From Dactylorhiza incarnata (Eukaryota > Streptophyta > Magnoliopsida > Asparagales > Orchidaceae): DNA of 64,000 nucleotides. Positions 63,956 through 64,000 of the stretch are shown piece after piece. The notes under the pieces are model-generated. The model had not been told where the DNA came from. It was given only the letters and a program-made list of their open reading frames with translations, and did not search any database. Positions within the stretch are counted from its first letter, which is position 1, and each line of letters begins with the position of its first letter. The translations under genes were made by a program, and so were the position numbers. The stretch spans positions 2,480,001-2,544,000 of the forward strand of contig JAWHQI010000258.1 of NCBI GenBank assembly GCA_033032865.1, read 5' to 3'.

Positions 63956-64000
63956 AGTCTTATTTTTCATTTGAATTATATCGTACTTCTTCCCGGTTCT

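Overview
This 64 kb window looks like angiosperm nuclear DNA from a repeat-rich chromosomal region. The evidence is plant-type Ty3/Gypsy (Tat/Retand-like, Athila-like) and Ty1/Copia LTR retrotransposons, tRNA-iMet primer-binding sites, PIF/Harbinger and hAT-type DNA elements, an RTE-like LINE, and one fragment of a plant TMEM50 (UPF0220) gene with canonical GT-AG introns. No bacterial or organellar operon, rRNA or true tRNA gene is visible. Nearly every coding trace is a transposon fragment, most of them broken by stops or frameshifts. The species cannot be named from this sequence.

Layout. 1-9030: minus-strand Tat/Retand-like Gypsy element (LTR, gag, PR-RT-RH, IN, 110-bp tandem repeat in the 3' non-coding region, and a spliced extra ORF on the opposite strand that runs off the left edge). 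9661-9853: perfect-TSD Tourist-like MITE. 10567-about 21235: plus-strand Copia element split by four insertions: an unidentified 1.23-kb insert (11771-13000), a gag-only Gypsy element (14686-17276), a hAT-like element (18284-19337) and a Harbinger-like element (19661-21152) that carries a SWI3-like gene fragment. About 21236-23480: decayed Harbinger region with a Myb/SANT-like ORF. 23730-30003: Athila-like element with a 5'-truncated left LTR. 30004-33100: mixed repeats. 33258-34972: palindromic (foldback) elements with tRNA-like arms, one of them inserted cleanly in the gag of a minus-strand Copia fragment (33798-36545). 36546-39649: AT-rich, no gene seen.

39655-50356: a second gag-only Gypsy element whose left LTR was split by a very young 8.56-kb gag-only Copia element (39859-48419) with almost identical 1311-bp LTRs. 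50601-55583: a non-autonomous Gypsy derivative holding two hAT-like insertions. 56300-59030: decayed Gypsy gag-PR-RT joined to a Copia protease fragment. 59560-61195: RTE-like LINE 3' part. 61629-61967: exons 1 and 2 of a TMEM50-like gene on the minus strand. 62160-64000: GGGCC-rich repeats, a TG-rich microsatellite and a pair of about 300-bp direct repeats.

The window is a record of nested insertion, and several target-site duplications can be read exactly. Splicing each insert out restores the host element's reading frame or LTR, which gives a relative order of events. The recurring theme is parasitism: at least four elements have LTR-type ends or gag but no polymerase, so they must have been moved by enzymes supplied from elsewhere. 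The most unusual are the foldback elements. They have TG...CA ends and 5-bp TSDs like LTR elements, but are built from inverted tRNA-like arms with Pol III A-box-like and B-box sequences.
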